A DNA stretch of 46,041 nt from a virus, in the IMG/VR virus record IMGVR_UViG_3300031951_009861, positions 1 through 46,041 of that record, one strand, 5' to 3'. The notes beneath the pieces are model-generated. The model saw only the letters and a list, made by a program, of their open reading frames with translations. It searched no databases and had not been told where the DNA came from. Position numbers and translations under genes: made by a program. Below, piece after piece: positions 1 through 8,800 of the stretch (position 1 is its first letter; the number at the start of each line of letters is the position of its first letter).

Positions 1-2
1 CA

Positions 3-2036
3 GCATTCGCAGATACAATTTCTGGTACAGATTTCGAGACTGGAGATACTTCAGGATGGAATACTGGAACTCAAACTGGAACACTAGATGCCACAATCGG
101 TGGAAATGGAACTGGTGTGAGTGTTGTCGATAATCCAGTTATTTTTAATGCTGGATCTTTCCCCGCAGTAGGAAGCCCAACACTACAAGACGGTTCTCCT
201 AATCCATATCACGCACCCGCAGTAACACCAACCACTTGGGAGTTTGCTCCTTATGGAACTGCTGGTGCCGCACTACAACCAAACGGTCAACAAACATTTA
301 ACCAAGCAACAGAAGCACTTGGTTTAACTCCAGAGCAAAATCAAGCAATAAGAGATCTTCTCACTCAACAACAACAAGCATCAGGACTTGGAAATCCAAA
401 CCCAACCGATGCTTCTTGGATTACAAAATCAGTCACTTTGGAGACTGGAAAAGTTTATACGATGTCTTGGAACTATATTGGAACTGATTATGTTCCTTTC
501 AATGATGGTTCTATCACTTCACTTGTTTATCAGGGATCTGGAACTTCCCCATCAGTAACAGTTAATAACCAACTTCAAAACTATGCATTACTTGGATTTA
601 CCAATCCAGGAACAGGTGATTATTCAACAGGTTCTTTTGGTTCTACTGGATGGCAGTATTCAACTTATCAAGTAGGCGCTGATGGTGATTATCTCTTGGG
701 ATTTGCAGTATTCAACCTTGGAGATACAGCATTATCACCAGTTCTTTTAGTTGATAGTCAACCTGGAACTACAACAGCAAATGGTGAGGCATTCACTCCT
801 GTTGCTCCAAACAATCCAGATGCACCATCTGTTGATGAGGTAGCACCAACTCCAACTCCTGAACCCACACCAGAACCAGAACCAACTCCTGAACCCACAC
901 CAGAGCCAACTCCTGAACCAACACCAGAGCCAACTCCTGAACCCACACCAGAGCCAACTCCTGAACCCACTCCTGAACCAACACCAGAGCCAACTCCTGA
1001 ACCTACAGCAGAACCAGAACCACCAACATTATTAAACTCTGTGACTGTTCCTGCACCAGGACTTCCAGTTGTTGTTACCACAGAAGTAACACATAAGGCA
1101 TCTGAGAAGGATGGAGTTCAGAAGATTAGAAGAGACTTTGCAACTACAAGTCAGACTCCATTATTGAAGCAAGATACTTATAGTGATGGAACCGTCGTAA
1201 GTTCATTACTTCTTTCTGTTGATACTGAAAATACTCACGATGTTCTTTCTGGACGCACTGACCAGTATGAAGTTTTAGATAAGATTGGTGGTGGATTACA
1301 AAATCTTCTTATCCACGAACCATCTAAACCAACCACTGATAAAGTAAGAGTATTCAGTAATAACTATTATGCTTGGTCTTCTGGTGAGAATGGATACGAT
1401 GGTAAGACTTTAATTATTGGTGGTGGATTAGAGATTGATATTAAACCAACCTGGACGATTGGTGGTCAATATAATAATATGAATATTGATTTAGGTGGTG
1501 TTGATAGTACTTCTAAACTCCTGAAAAATCATTATGGAATATTCAATATGTTGCGTGGCAATACATTCTCACTATTAACAAATGCTGGATTTGCACAGAA
1601 CAAATATAACGTATCCAGAAATGTTCAGGGTGTCTTCAACAATGAAAGTTCAACACAAGGAAAAGAGTGGTTTGTAAATAACAGACTATTCTGGCATCTT
1701 AATAAGAATTTAAGACCATTTGTTGGATACACTGTTGGTAACTACCAGAGAGATGGATTTACTGAGAAAGGTTCTATTCAATCCAGAAGAACTGTTGATA
1801 CTATAAACAAAACTTCACATTCTGGTGAGGTAGGTCTAAATATTTCACACCGTTTTGGTGGAAAGAAAAAGGATTTATTTGGAGTAACTGTTGGTGGTTC
1901 TTATGAGACTAGTGGATTGATTGAAGTATCTGCTTCTGTTGATTATAAAGAGATGGTAGTTATTGAAGGGATACATCAAATCAATGATGGTGTTTCCAAT
2001 ACAGCAGTTTCTGCAAAACTTAAATTTAAGTTCTAA
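3..2036 (+). CDS. Virion-associated or surface protein with C-terminal beta-barrel (5' end outside window)
   Basis: The reading frame is open from the left edge, so the N-terminus is missing. The first ~240 residues are Gly/Thr/Ser-rich beta-type sequence of the kind found in phage fibres (for example GDTSGWNTGTQTG). A Pro-Glu-Pro-Thr linker follows (nt 847-1020). The last ~230 residues have alternating beta-strands with Gly/aromatic turns and end in KLKFKF, with a C-terminal Phe as in outer-membrane beta-barrels and autotransporter translocators. It could display a passenger on the host surface, or the barrel could be a fibre domain; I cannot decide. The next genes follow on the same strand after a late promoter. 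Product identity is inferred from composition only. Confidence 0.75.
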   Translation, partial: AFADTISGTDFETGDTSGWNTGTQTGTLDATIGGNGTGVSVVDNPVIFNAGSFPAVGSPTLQDGSPNPYHAPAVTPTTWEFAPYGTAGAALQPNGQQTFNQATEALGLTPEQNQAIRDLLTQQQQASGLGNPNPTDASWITKSVTLETGKVYTMSWNYIGTDYVPFNDGSITSLVYQGSGTSPSVTVNNQLQNYALLGFTNPGTGDYSTGSFGSTGWQYSTYQVGADGDYLLGFAVFNLGDTALSPVLLVDSQPGTTTANGEAFTPVAPNNPDAPSVDEVAPTPTPEPTPEPEPTPEPTPEPTPEPTPEPTPEPTPEPTPEPTPEPTPEPTPEPTAEPEPPTLLNSVTVPAPGLPVVVTTEVTHKASEKDGVQKIRRDFATTSQTPLLKQDTYSDGTVVSSLLLSVDTENTHDVLSGRTDQYEVLDKIGGGLQNLLIHEPSKPTTDKVRVFSNNYYAWSSGENGYDGKTLIIGGGLEIDIKPTWTIGGQYNNMNIDLGGVDSTSKLLKNHYGIFNMLRGNTFSLLTNAGFAQNKYNVSRNVQGVFNNESSTQGKEWFVNNRLFWHLNKNLRPFVGYTVGNYQRDGFTEKGSIQSRRTVDTINKTSHSGEVGLNISHRFGGKKKDLFGVTVGGSYETSGLIEVSASVDYKEMVVIEGIHQINDGVSNTAVSAKLKFKF
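847..1020 (+). repeat. Pro-Glu-Pro-Thr coding tandem repeat
   Basis: A run of near-identical 12-24 bp units (actcctgaacccacaccag and variants) encodes TPEPTPEP repeats. It joins the N-terminal region of the gene to its C-terminal barrel-like domain. Such repeats make rigid, extended linkers and are prone to length change by slippage. Confidence 0.85.
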
Positions 2037-2040
2037 AATC

Positions 2041-2047
2041 CTAAATA
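2041..2047 (+). promoter_or_regulatory. T4-type late promoter, CTAAATA
   Basis: CTAAATA lies 26 nt upstream of the next start codon and just after the preceding stop. It matches the late promoter motif of T4-like cyanophages, read by the phage late sigma factor. Likely drives the small genes that follow. Confidence 0.55.
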
Positions 2048-2072
2048 ACAAAGACATCATCACTAGGAACTG

Positions 2073-2411
2073 ATGGAAAACAAAAGGGAAAAATGTATGA
2101 GTCAGATTATTCGTATTGCGATTTTGGGTTGGTCTGCCGCACTATTGACAGCAAGTTACGCTGGTGCTCTCGCTAAAATGGATCCTACCTTTATTGCAAC
2201 CGTATTCACTGCTTCTGCTGCAACCTTTGGTATTAACACAATGAAGAAGGGTGGTGATGATGATGAAAAGAAGGAAGAACCAAAAAGGGAAGATGTCGTA
2301 GAATCTCTCCCTGAACTACCAGCACCAGAAGTTGCTGCCGCAGAACCAACCCTTGAGGAAAGAGTTGAAGTTCTAGAGGGCCAAGTTCAACCCCGTACCG
2401 GTGGAGCATAA
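2073..2411 (+). CDS. Small membrane protein, possible holin-like
   Basis: A 112-residue product. After a short basic start there are two hydrophobic stretches (about residues 12-30 and 38-53) and then a long, highly charged Lys/Glu/Pro tail. Two membrane spans with a charged tail fit a holin or membrane anchor, but no family-specific motif is visible. The ATG at 2073 has an AGGA 5 nt upstream; an in-frame ATG at 2097 (MSQII) would place the hydrophobic segment at the very N-terminus and is an equally good start. Its stop overlaps the next start. Confidence 0.6.
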   Translation: MENKREKCMSQIIRIAILGWSAALLTASYAGALAKMDPTFIATVFTASAATFGINTMKKGGDDDEKKEEPKREDVVESLPELPAPEVAAAEPTLEERVEVLEGQVQPRTGGA

Positions 2412-2527
2412 TGTCTAAGTCTGCAAACAAAGGCAAGAAAGGTTCTTCTGGAGGACAAAAAAACTCTAAACAGAATCAAGGTAATGCCACTGCCAAAAAA
2501 GCAAAGAATGGTGGAAAGAAAAAATGA
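2411..2527 (+). CDS. Very basic 38-residue protein
   Basis: Composed almost entirely of Lys, Gly, Ser, Asn and Gln, with no hydrophobic core, so probably disordered and nucleic-acid binding. Its ATG overlaps the stop of the previous gene and its stop overlaps the next ATG, which is the phage's usual translational coupling and the main support for it being real. Function unknown. Confidence 0.5.
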   Translation: MSKSANKGKKGSSGGQKNSKQNQGNATAKKAKNGGKKK

Positions 2528-2703
2528 TGGAATTGATTGCTTTTATGATTGTTGGTTACACTGAGATTAGTCCAGGACAATGCCAACTTGAATATTTTAG
2601 ATATAATGAAATACACTCGCTGGTTGTACCATGCCAAGAGAATGGAACACTCCAAAAAGGGAGTGTTGGAATGCTCCCATCCATCAAATACTTAAAGCTA
2701 TAG
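2524..2703 (+). CDS. Hypothetical 59-residue protein
   Basis: Starts with MM in an ATGATG that overlaps the preceding stop. The N-terminus (LIAFMIVGYTEI) is hydrophobic and two Cys follow (residues 20 and 37). The last 73 nt overlap the next gene in a different frame, so the two genes compete for the same bases. Not recognised; a secreted or membrane-anchored small protein is possible. Confidence 0.45.
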   Translation: MMELIAFMIVGYTEISPGQCQLEYFRYNEIHSLVVPCQENGTLQKGSVGMLPSIKYLKL

Positions 2704-2831
2704 ATAATCACACCCGTCTTCACATGGAGACGGGTGATTTTTGGCATGAAGAACAGGCCCAGATCTTGAGAAAGTATGTAAAAGATTTGAAAGTCTGGAT
2801 TCATAAACAAGAAGGTTGGTGGAACGAATGA
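2631..2831 (+). CDS. Conserved-type cyanophage small protein (66 aa)
   Basis: Soluble, helical, Trp- and His-rich (HTRLHMETGDFWHEEQ, then a Lys-rich helix and WIHKQE). This resembles small hypothetical proteins common in T4-like cyanophages, but I cannot name a function. It overlaps the upstream gene by 73 nt out of frame, and its TGA overlaps the ATG of the downstream secreted protein. Confidence 0.6.
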   Translation: MPREWNTPKRECWNAPIHQILKAIDNHTRLHMETGDFWHEEQAQILRKYVKDLKVWIHKQEGWWNE

Positions 2832-3574
2832 AAAAGTTACTCACCTCAGTTGGTTTAGTTTTATCCTTAGCATTTCCTGCTATGGCGTCATCACTAGCGC
2901 CAACACAACCAACAGTAAAACCATACAGTCCAGCAGCAATGGGTTGTATGATTCTCCTAGAATGCACTGAAGGAGTAGAAAAACTCACAGTAGATTCTGA
3001 ACTACTAAAGGATCCAGACTTTGATCCATTCAGAGAAGAACTAACAAGAATTATTACTGCTCTTGATGGTGTAAATGTTCCCGTTTATGTTGCACCAGAA
3101 AGATATTTTACTCCAAGGACAGTAGGATTATATAAACCAAACTACAATCGTTTCTTTGTGAACGAACAACTTCTCAAAGATCCAAGAGAGTTTCTTGGAA
3201 CGATGAGACATGAAGGATGGCATGCCGTACAAGATTGTATGGGTGGTGGGATTCAGACATCATTCATGGCCCAGGTTCATCAGGATTCAGAAATCCCTGC
3301 TTGGATTATGAAGAATACTAGATTGACCTATGAATCTATGATGCAGAGTCGTGCTGTTCCCTGGGAAGCAGATGCTAACTGGGCAGAAGAACAATCGAAT
3401 GTTACTGCTGAGAAGTTAGAGATGTGTGCTAAAGGTCCACTGTGGGATCAGATGAGACCAACTCCAATGACTATGGATTGGTTAATTGGTTGTGGATTTA
3501 TGAAACCACAAGAGGGTAAGTATCCTTATTATCCAAATAAAAAAGTAGAGTATTGTACAGAAGGAAAATATTAG
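2828..3574 (+). CDS. Secreted HExxH protein, putative metallopeptidase
   Basis: A 248-residue product with a clear signal peptide (MKKLLTSVGLVLSLAFPAMA, cleavage near residue 20). The zinc-peptidase core HEGWH is at residues 128-132, and WEADANWAEE about 55 residues later can supply a third Glu ligand. Several Cys (C40, C46, C136 and others) suggest disulfides in the periplasm. I chose the MKKLL start (2828) over an upstream in-frame start because it begins directly with the signal peptide and overlaps the previous stop. A role in peptidoglycan or surface-protein processing at lysis or entry is inference. It ends convergent with, and overlapping, the minus-strand gene. Confidence 0.7.
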   Translation: MKKLLTSVGLVLSLAFPAMASSLAPTQPTVKPYSPAAMGCMILLECTEGVEKLTVDSELLKDPDFDPFREELTRIITALDGVNVPVYVAPERYFTPRTVGLYKPNYNRFFVNEQLLKDPREFLGTMRHEGWHAVQDCMGGGIQTSFMAQVHQDSEIPAWIMKNTRLTYESMMQSRAVPWEADANWAEEQSNVTAEKLEMCAKGPLWDQMRPTPMTMDWLIGCGFMKPQEGKYPYYPNKKVEYCTEGKY

Positions 3575-4458
3575 AAAGACAATCTAGCTGATAATTTTTT
3601 AGCGATTTTCTTAGGAGGGGCGTAGAGAGATTTAAATCTTTCTTGCCCTTCTTTTGTGAATTTTTCTTTTACGGGTTCATCAATGATTACTTTATTCTCA
3701 ATTTCATAAAGTGTATTTTTCTCTACTTGATCTCTAATGTATTGTTCTACATTATCAACTTGAGCAACTAATCGTGTACCTTCAGATGAGTACTCAAAAA
3801 TATCAATGTGACCTGATTCAGCCATTACATAATGGAGAACAGGTTTAACTTGTTTGATCTTAATTTTGAATTTATTTTTTGCAGCTTCTTTTAAAAATGG
3901 TTCTGCTGCACTTCTTAGACCATTAAAAACTGCGGTTGATGCTATTGTAGCTGCAGTTGTAACTACAGCTACAGCACCAGCCGTAGCAACAAGAGAAGGG
4001 TCAGGTAAATTAATATCGACTCCATAAACGGAAAATGTAGGTTGAGGTTTATCTACTGGAACTTCTGCAACTGTAGGTACAGTTTGAGACAGAGGAGTTT
4101 CGTTAACTTGGGGCAGTTGAGGAGGGGGAGTAGTATCAGGTAACCCCCTTGATTTTTCCTGTTGTTCTTGTGCCTGTTTTTCACGTTCTGCTTTTACTGC
4201 AGCATCAAACTCTGCTTGAGTTGGAACATTAATGACTGGATACTTTATTGCAGTATTCGGAACATCAATGATAGGAACTTCCAGTCCACGAACAACAGGC
4301 GCTTCTACAGAACGAACATTTGGTCTGTCTATAGTTGAAATTACAGATGGACCAGATATTCGATTTATGTTTGCACTTGGTACATTGATCGGATTATTTC
4401 CGATTATTGTTCTTAGATTTGGATTATCAATTGATTGTATTGGTTCCATTGACCACAT
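3571..4458 (-). CDS. Hypothetical 295-residue protein with membrane segment
   Basis: The N-terminal third is low-complexity Pro/Val/Ile/Asn repeats (VEAPVVRGLEVPIIDVPN). A Lys/Gln/Glu-rich coiled stretch and a Pro-rich linker follow. Then comes a single Ala/Val-rich hydrophobic segment (AGAVAVVTTAATIASTAVF) and a basic, charged C-terminus. I start at the ATG at 4456-4458 rather than a TTG two codons upstream. It is the last gene of a four-gene minus-strand operon whose other members carry signal peptides, and overlaps its upstream neighbour by 32 nt. Not recognised. Confidence 0.6.
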   Translation of the reverse strand: MWSMEPIQSIDNPNLRTIIGNNPINVPSANINRISGPSVISTIDRPNVRSVEAPVVRGLEVPIIDVPNTAIKYPVINVPTQAEFDAAVKAEREKQAQEQQEKSRGLPDTTPPPQLPQVNETPLSQTVPTVAEVPVDKPQPTFSVYGVDINLPDPSLVATAGAVAVVTTAATIASTAVFNGLRSAAEPFLKEAAKNKFKIKIKQVKPVLHYVMAESGHIDIFEYSSEGTRLVAQVDNVEQYIRDQVEKNTLYEIENKVIIDEPVKEKFTKEGQERFKSLYAPPKKIAKKLSARLSF

Positions 4459-5011
4459 CCCCAACTCTTGGATATTTCACAACAACATCAGCACAAATTT
4501 TGTGATAAGGACTGTCCGGATGGAACATAATTCCTGACTTGTATGCTTCACCGCATTTTAAAAGTCTTACAAGTTCAAAATCTAAACGTGCTTTGTCTGC
4601 TTCTGCTTGTTGTCTTGAGATTTCAACTTTGGCTCTTGATTTGCATAGTTCTTGCAAAGAACCATCTAGAGGAATATTAAAACCCATGGATAATCCAGCA
4701 TTTCCAGAATAAGATGGAAATTGTTCTGGATCTTGACTTGCATTTCCATTACCAATAATAAATGGTGATATGGAAAATGTGGGGCCTTGACATGAAACTC
4801 CAGATCCAAAAGTATTCAAAGCAAAAGGGCCTTGAAGTACCTGAACTGCCTGGTTAGTTACATTACCAGTAGCAGATGCTGAAGGTCCAGCAATGTTTGT
4901 ATTACTTGGTGCTGGGGCAGTTTGAGCAAATGCAGTTCCTGTTGAGATTACTGCGTAAAGACAGAGATTGATGTAGTGGTTGATTGGGTTTCTGTAGTAC
5001 GGTCTATCCAT
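4427..5011 (-). CDS. Secreted hypothetical protein (194 aa)
   Basis: An N-terminal hydrophobic stretch ending TGTAFAQTAPAPS reads as a signal peptide cleaved after AFA. The mature part is Ser/Asn/Gly-rich (GVSCQGPTFSISPFI), then has a helical Lys/Arg/Glu region with four Cys, which could form disulfides in the periplasm. It overlaps the upstream gene by 65 nt and the downstream gene by 32 nt, so the operon is translationally coupled. Similar secreted proteins occur beside tail-fibre genes in cyanophages as far as I recall; function unknown. Confidence 0.65.
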   Translation of the reverse strand: MDRPYYRNPINHYINLCLYAVISTGTAFAQTAPAPSNTNIAGPSASATGNVTNQAVQVLQGPFALNTFGSGVSCQGPTFSISPFIIGNGNASQDPEQFPSYSGNAGLSMGFNIPLDGSLQELCKSRAKVEISRQQAEADKARLDFELVRLLKCGEAYKSGIMFHPDSPYHKICADVVVKYPRVGDVVNGTNTIN

Positions 5012-5313
5012 GTTTCTTTTGCCACTCCAGGTCCGAGGTAGGTTTCGCTGAACTGGAATGGAGCACCTTGCGTCATAATCGAATAACCAGCACCCCTTTG
5101 AGGAACGCCAGGAATGTTGATGTTCGTACCAGTTACAGTATAAGATTCACCAGTTGTATATTCAACTTGGCGGATTGTCTCTATAATCTTTGTAGTAGAT
5201 TCTGTGGTTGCATTGATTGTACCCCTCGTAAAATTGGGCACAACACTCTCAGCGTAAACGGGAGTACAGATGACTCCCGCCGCTAAAAGCAAAGCGGGAG
5301 TTAAATGTCTCAT
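4948..5313 (-). CDS. Secreted hypothetical protein (121 aa)
   Basis: Signal peptide MRHLTPALLLAAGVICTPVYA with a good AxA-type cleavage site. The mature chain is Thr/Ser-rich beta-type sequence. It contains a block (TNINIPGVPQRGAGYS then FQFSETYLG) closely matching the layout of the next upstream gene (TNIQSSSFGGVGGAGTYD then FTFSESFNA), so the two are probably diverged duplicates. Start codon ATG overlaps the upstream stop. Likely periplasmic, surface or virion-decorating; no named family. Confidence 0.65.
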   Translation of the reverse strand: MRHLTPALLLAAGVICTPVYAESVVPNFTRGTINATTESTTKIIETIRQVEYTTGESYTVTGTNINIPGVPQRGAGYSIMTQGAPFQFSETYLGPGVAKETWIDRTTETQSTTTSISVFTQ

Positions 5314-5771
5314 TTGAATACGCTTAGTTCAATGGCTCTTTGACCTGTTGCGGTAGTTCCAGCACCACCAGCTGTAATAGTAGGAACGCCAGTTGGAGAG
5401 AGAGTACCTGCGAGGGATCCCTTCTCACCACCAACTTGAGTTACAGTATCTCCATAAAGATTTGGAGTTCCGATAACACCATTCGTTACTGTTTGAGTGG
5501 TAACAGGAGTATCCGCAGCATTAAAACTTTCTGAGAAAGTAAATGCTTGACCTGGAGTATTAATGTCGTAGGTTCCAGCACCACCTACACCACCAAAGGA
5601 TGAGGATTGGATATTGGTTCCTGACGCTGAATATGAAGCACCGATTCTGGTTGATTGAACTGCAGCACCATCAACTTTCAATTGTACGGAATCAGTAATT
5701 CTTGATGTAATTTCAGCAGCATTAACTGGGATAGCGAAGAATAACGAAAAGGCCAATAATAGTCTTTTCAT
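5310..5771 (-). CDS. Secreted hypothetical protein (153 aa)
   Basis: First gene of the minus-strand operon. Signal peptide MKRLLLAFSLFFAIPVNA, cleaved after VNA. The mature protein is Gly/Thr/Ser-rich and shares the pattern Y(S/T)xxGTNI...F(Q/T)FSE with the following gene, suggesting tandem duplication. A late promoter motif lies 26-32 nt upstream of the ATG on the minus strand. It sits next to the tail fibre gene, which also reads leftward. Function unknown. Confidence 0.65.
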   Translation of the reverse strand: MKRLLLAFSLFFAIPVNAAEITSRITDSVQLKVDGAAVQSTRIGASYSASGTNIQSSSFGGVGGAGTYDINTPGQAFTFSESFNAADTPVTTQTVTNGVIGTPNLYGDTVTQVGGEKGSLAGTLSPTGVPTITAGGAGTTATGQRAIELSVFK

Positions 5772-5796
5772 TGTTCTTATGATTTTTTGGGCGGCT

Positions 5797-5803
5797 TATT
5801 TAG
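5797..5803 (-). promoter_or_regulatory. Late promoter CTAAATA on minus strand
   Basis: TATTTAG on the plus strand is CTAAATA on the minus strand, 26 nt upstream of the first secreted-protein start. Late expression together with virion genes is the likely consequence. Confidence 0.5.
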
Positions 5804-5846
5804 TATTAAATTATGTTAATTTAAGATTCAATAAAACCATTATTAT

Positions 5847-8800
5847 TTAATTGAGTTTGAACATCTCTAACTTAGTTAAAGTTCCACCAGCGTCTCCACC
5901 AATATCTTGACTGGTTGGATTTCCAGTATAAGCAGTAAGTTCAACATAATCAGTACTACCATTCAGAGTTACAATAGCAGAAACATTCATTGTGTATGTG
6001 TGTGTTTGTACGCCACATACAGAAAGTGCAGCTGTAGTTCCATTTCTTCTTATCTGAATATTTGACTGGACAGTATTCGTTGCTGCACCTGCTTCCCATT
6101 TTACCATTGCATTTATACAATAGTTTCCTGCAACAGTTGGGGTGATACGATTATTTCCAGAGTTGAACCAATTATTACCATCACTAATTGCAGAAAATCC
6201 TATCAAAGTATCGGAAAGACTAGTTATAGTTTGGTTTGAGGTTCTTGCTAGTTTTACATAATAATTTCCGGCAGCATTTAGATTACCAGATAATATTGCA
6301 TTACCTGTTGGTGTAATTTGGAAGGGCGCTGTTCCATTTGCAGCATTCGCATCATCCTCTCTGAAAAATCTAAAGTTGTTTGTATCACCATCATTATCAA
6401 TATTCCAACGATATGCATTACCTGGCTTTGCTCTAAAAATAAGTCTGCCGTCTGCACTTGAATTATTGAGTATCTGTATTTTAGGAAGAACTGATAATGC
6501 TTCGGTTGCAATTGTTGTTCCAATACCAACATTACCAGTTGAATTGTGTATTCTTATTCTTTCACTTCCACCAACTTCTACTGAAAGATCAGTTGTGTTT
6601 GCAACATTTATTCTTCCAATTAGTCCAGTTGAATAATAAAAAGATAAGAGTGATCCAGCCCTATCCTGAATATTAACTCTTGAGGTTCCAACAGATCCAC
6701 CAATAATATTAGAACCTGCTCTTACAATTCCATCCCCATCATTTGATACTGCAAAAGTATCTGCAAATATGCCAGCAGCAAAGGATCCAGCAATTGATAC
6801 ATTACTTGTTGGAAGTGTTGTTCCTACTCCAAATTTACCAGAAACATATCCACCACCAGTTACTTGAAGTAGTTGTGATGCAGTTCCTGTTGAGGTTGTA
6901 GTTCCTACTAATAAGTTAGTCCCAGAGTTAATTGCAACAGTTCCAAGACCAGCAGTTGGGCCAATATTAATTTGAGTAAATGAACCAGAAAGACCACCAG
7001 TTCCAAAATTGATTGTTTTGGTTGTTCCTACACCAGAAGCACCTGCTTGGATATCAGTTTGTTGTGAAGCAGTTGAACGACCAAATGTGATTGTTCCAGT
7101 TCCAGAAGTTCCACCAAATGTTAGTGTTCCTGTTGTTTGGTTAGTTCCAAAAACGTGAGTGCCTGAAGTATTACCACTTAATGATAATAAAGCTGCAGCA
7201 CTTAATGTTCCGTTGAATGTTTGTGTGTTAGTAAATGTCTGTGATATATTAAGAACTGCAAGTGTAGCAGTTCCAGTGATTACAGGTAGGTTGAGAGTTC
7301 TATCAGCAGCAATTGCACCACCAGTAATTGTATACCCAAAAGTGTTCGCTGGGTTTCTTATTTGTAATCCTGATGATTGGAAGGTTCCTACACCAGAAAC
7401 ATTCAATTGTGATACTGAAGCAATACCACTGATAACTGATCCTGCAGTTACAATACCCGTAAAAATACCATCTCCAGAAACGTGTAATGCAGCTTGAGGG
7501 ACTGTCGTGTATATACCTACTCCAAGATCACTCACTCTTACTACTTCATTTACTGCAAGAGTTCCTCCAGCAAATAGAGAAATATACTTTGCTGAGGCCC
7601 CTGCACCAATAGCTAAGTTGCCATCGGATGTATACAAGTATCCATCAAGAGGTCCACTAATGGTCCAAGATGATGTAGTGAATCCAGTATTATTAATGCC
7701 AAGATTAACATAATTTGAAGTATCGGTTCCAGAATCTGCAGTAATAACTAGATCACCAGAAGCATTTGTACCAGAAAGTGAGTTTCTGATATTAACTTGC
7801 CCATATCCATTTACACTTGATGTAAGATCTGCAATAGCATTGGCGAGACCTTGAGTTATTGTTGCACCAACTCCACTTACTGTAAGTCTATATGGTGGAT
7901 TGGATGCAGTACTTCCAATACCTACGGACTCATTAATAGCAACTCCATTTTGGAATGTTTGCAATTTAATTACACTATTATAATATAATTCAACACCAGC
8001 ATCAGTATTAAATACTGCCATTAATCCAGCACCAGGTCCACCACCACTCTTTCTAAGTTGTATTCCTGTTCCACCATCTCTAATGATGAGATTGCCCGCA
8101 CTTGTATTTTCAATGTAACTATCTAGGCCACTATTGAATAGTTGAAGTTCATTACCAGATCCAATTAATAGTGATCTATTACTTTCAATATGAACATCAT
8201 TGTAGAAAGTTGTAATACCTGAAACAGAAAGATTTGAAGAAATTCCTACTTGATTTACTGATATATTTGGAGTTCCAGTAAGTCCTTGTGATAGTGTGGA
8301 GATTCCTGCAGTTGTTGCATATCCAGATGTTGTGGAAACACCAGATGTTCCTGCATAAGTTGCAACTCCAGACACTCCTGCATAAGTTGCAACTCCAGCT
8401 AAGTTTGAGTAAGTAGAAACTCCAGATGTTCCTGCATAAGTTGCAACTCCAGACACTCCTGCATAAGTTGCAACTCCAGACACTCCTGCATAAGTTGCAA
8501 CTCCGGCTAAACTTGCATATCCAGAGTTAGTTGCAGTTGTTGCAGTACCTGTAAGATTTCCTACAAAACCACCAACAGAAGTAGTAACTCCAGATATTCT
8601 TGCATTATTTTCAAACGTTATATCAGTCCCTGCAAATCCAATTACTTTAAATCCCGATGCATTATTAATTTGACTTGCACCAATAGTTCCTTGGAAAGCT
8701 ACGTTTCCTGTTGAGTTGTAAATAAAGAACGAGTTTGTTCCATCTGATGCTTGAATATATCCACTAGAAGGTCTAAAAGAAGAACCTGTTACAATACCAG

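Noticed and set aside
758-1081. Minus-strand open frames of Gly-Ser-Val repeats
   Set aside because: Antisense shadow of the Pro-Glu-Pro-Thr repeat; no start context, no family, and composition dictated by the repeat.
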